A stretch of DNA of 64,000 nucleotides, from contig NZ_FNQB01000001.1 in the NCBI RefSeq assembly GCF_900107455.1, positions 1,116,001-1,180,000 on the forward strand. Reading direction: 5' to 3'. This DNA comes from Asanoa ishikariensis. Its GTDB lineage: Bacteria > Actinomycetota > Actinomycetes > Mycobacteriales > Micromonosporaceae. A model generated the notes under the pieces. The model saw only the letters and a program-made list of their open reading frames with translations. It ran no database searches and was not told the origin of the DNA. Below are positions 63,375-64,000 of the stretch, one piece after another (position 1 is the first letter of the stretch; every line of letters begins with the position of its first letter). A program made the position numbers and the translations under genes.

Positions 63375-64000
63375 CGCTTCACCACCAGCTTCGGATGGGC
63401 CTTGAGGTATGCGTCCGCCTTGCCCGTCCGGAGGGCCTTGATGAAGTCCCGGCCTTCCTTGGTGAGCTGCTCGCCGCGGTAGCCGCCGCCGCTGCCCACG
63501 CCGCCACCCGGCAGCGAGACCAGCTTCAGCGTCTCCGGGCGCAGCTTGGACAGGGCGAAGCCGTACTCGACCGGGGTGCGCTCGCCGGCGATCACGTCGA
63601 CCGAACCGCCCAGCGCCTTGAACAGGCGTTGGATCGCGTCGGCATCAGTGGGCAGGCCCGTCGACAGCGCCTTCGCCAGGATCGCCTTGATCAGTTGCTG
63701 CTGGTGCCGCTGCCGGGCGTAGTCGCCACCGGCGGTGTAGCGCTGCCGGGCGTAGTCGATCGCCTGCCAGCCGGCGAAGTGCCGGTTGCCCGGGTTGTAG
63801 GTCGCCTGCGGCCCCACGTAGTCGCCGCCGCGCAGCGTCCGCGGCTTCCCGTTGGGCTGCCGGTGCTTCGAGACCACCTTCTGGTCGACGTACAGGTCGA
63901 CGCCGCCGAGCTCGTTGATCAGCTTTTCGAAGCCGCCGAAGTTGAGGATCGCGCCGGCCTGGAACTTCTTGATCCCGGTGTACTTGCTGACCGTCTGGCT
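63371..64000 (-). CDS. LytR-CpsA-Psr (LCP) family protein, C-terminal part (5' end outside window)
   Basis: The frame is open to the window edge (64000), giving the last 209 residues. It has the LCP pattern: NFGGFEKLINELGGVDLYVD (donor lipid pocket), GWQAIDYARQRYTAGGDYAR with the conserved arginines, and RHQQQLIKAILAKAL. LCP enzymes attach glycopolymers to peptidoglycan outside the membrane. The usual N-terminal membrane anchor must lie beyond the window. It converges with the M1 peptidase. Confidence 0.93.
   Translation of the reverse strand, partial: SQTVSKYTGIKKFQAGAILNFGGFEKLINELGGVDLYVDQKVVSKHRQPNGKPRTLRGGDYVGPQATYNPGNRHFAGWQAIDYARQRYTAGGDYARQRHQQQLIKAILAKALSTGLPTDADAIQRLFKALGGSVDVIAGERTPVEYGFALSKLRPETLKLVSLPGGGVGSGGGYRGEQLTKEGRDFIKALRTGKADAYLKAHPKLVVKR

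Overview
The window is a gene-dense, high-GC actinobacterial chromosome segment. It has frequent GTG starts, many 4-nt ATGA/GTGA overlaps and short spacers. It carries the developmental regulators WhiD and BldM next to groEL1 and guaB, plus an S13-S11-S4-RpoA-L17 cluster. This order (infA-rpmJ-rpsM-rpsK-[rpsD]-rpoA-rplQ-truA ... rplM-rpsI-glmM ... glmS ... acpS-nnr-alr-tsaE-tsaB-rimI-tsaD ... groES-groEL1 ... whiD-bldM-guaB-guaB3) is the conserved core order known from Streptomyces and, in part, Mycobacterium. With two DUF1707 proteins and the general gene style, a spore-forming actinomycete, probably Micromonosporaceae, is my inference; the genus cannot be fixed from the sequence alone. I see no phage, insertion sequence, CRISPR array, rRNA or tRNA.

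Layout. 1-2.1 kb: end of an S9 peptidase, a methyltransferase and a DUF1707 membrane protein. 2.1-6.9 kb: translation/transcription core (infA to truA). 6.9-22.5 kb: a less conserved stretch with a membrane-anchored protein, a methyltransferase, an ABC-F ATPase, a likely envelope glycoconjugate cluster (10.1-15.6 kb: flippase-like membrane protein, two glycosyltransferases, a methyltransferase and a GT-C-type membrane protein), an aldo/keto reductase, thiD, a ~1000-residue disordered membrane protein, a toxin-antitoxin pair and a HemD-DNA-binding fusion. 22.6-25.0 kb: rplM-rpsI-glmM. 25.0-31.0 kb: DoxX protein, aminotransferase-tetR facing a drug-type ABC exporter, and a proline-rich MmpS-like protein. 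31.2-33.1 kb: glmS. 33.1-33.9 kb: the only long non-coding stretch, with a palindromic element, five 20-bp tandem repeats and a duplicated gene end. 33.9-35.8 kb: DUF1023 hydrolase and a small helical partner. 35.9-43.6 kb: one long overlapping operon for holo-ACP synthase, NAD(P)HX repair, alanine racemase, a hydrolase, uracil-DNA glycosylase and the t6A tRNA-modification genes. 43.6-52.6 kb: a strongly asymmetric ABC exporter, a xylose-type ABC importer, a YbaK deacylase and a THUMP-like methyltransferase. 52.6-64 kb: CIRCE-controlled groES-groEL1, a molybdopterin oxidoreductase, whiD, bldM, guaB-guaB3, a TMEM175-like channel, an M1 peptidase lipoprotein and the end of an LCP-family protein.

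Functional themes are protein synthesis, cell-wall precursor supply (glmM, glmS, alr, LCP), tRNA t6A modification, guanine nucleotide synthesis and development-linked regulation. Regulatory signals readable in the DNA include a double CIRCE at groES, several hairpins that overlap ribosome binding sites (thiD, doxX, bldM), a LacI-type site before the sugar importer, a TetR-type inverted repeat, and stem-loops between rpsD and rpoA and behind the sugar-binding protein. No clearly undescribed multi-gene system stands out. The best candidates for a second look are the asymmetric exporter, the envelope glycoconjugate cluster, the 33-kb repeat region and the HemD fusion.
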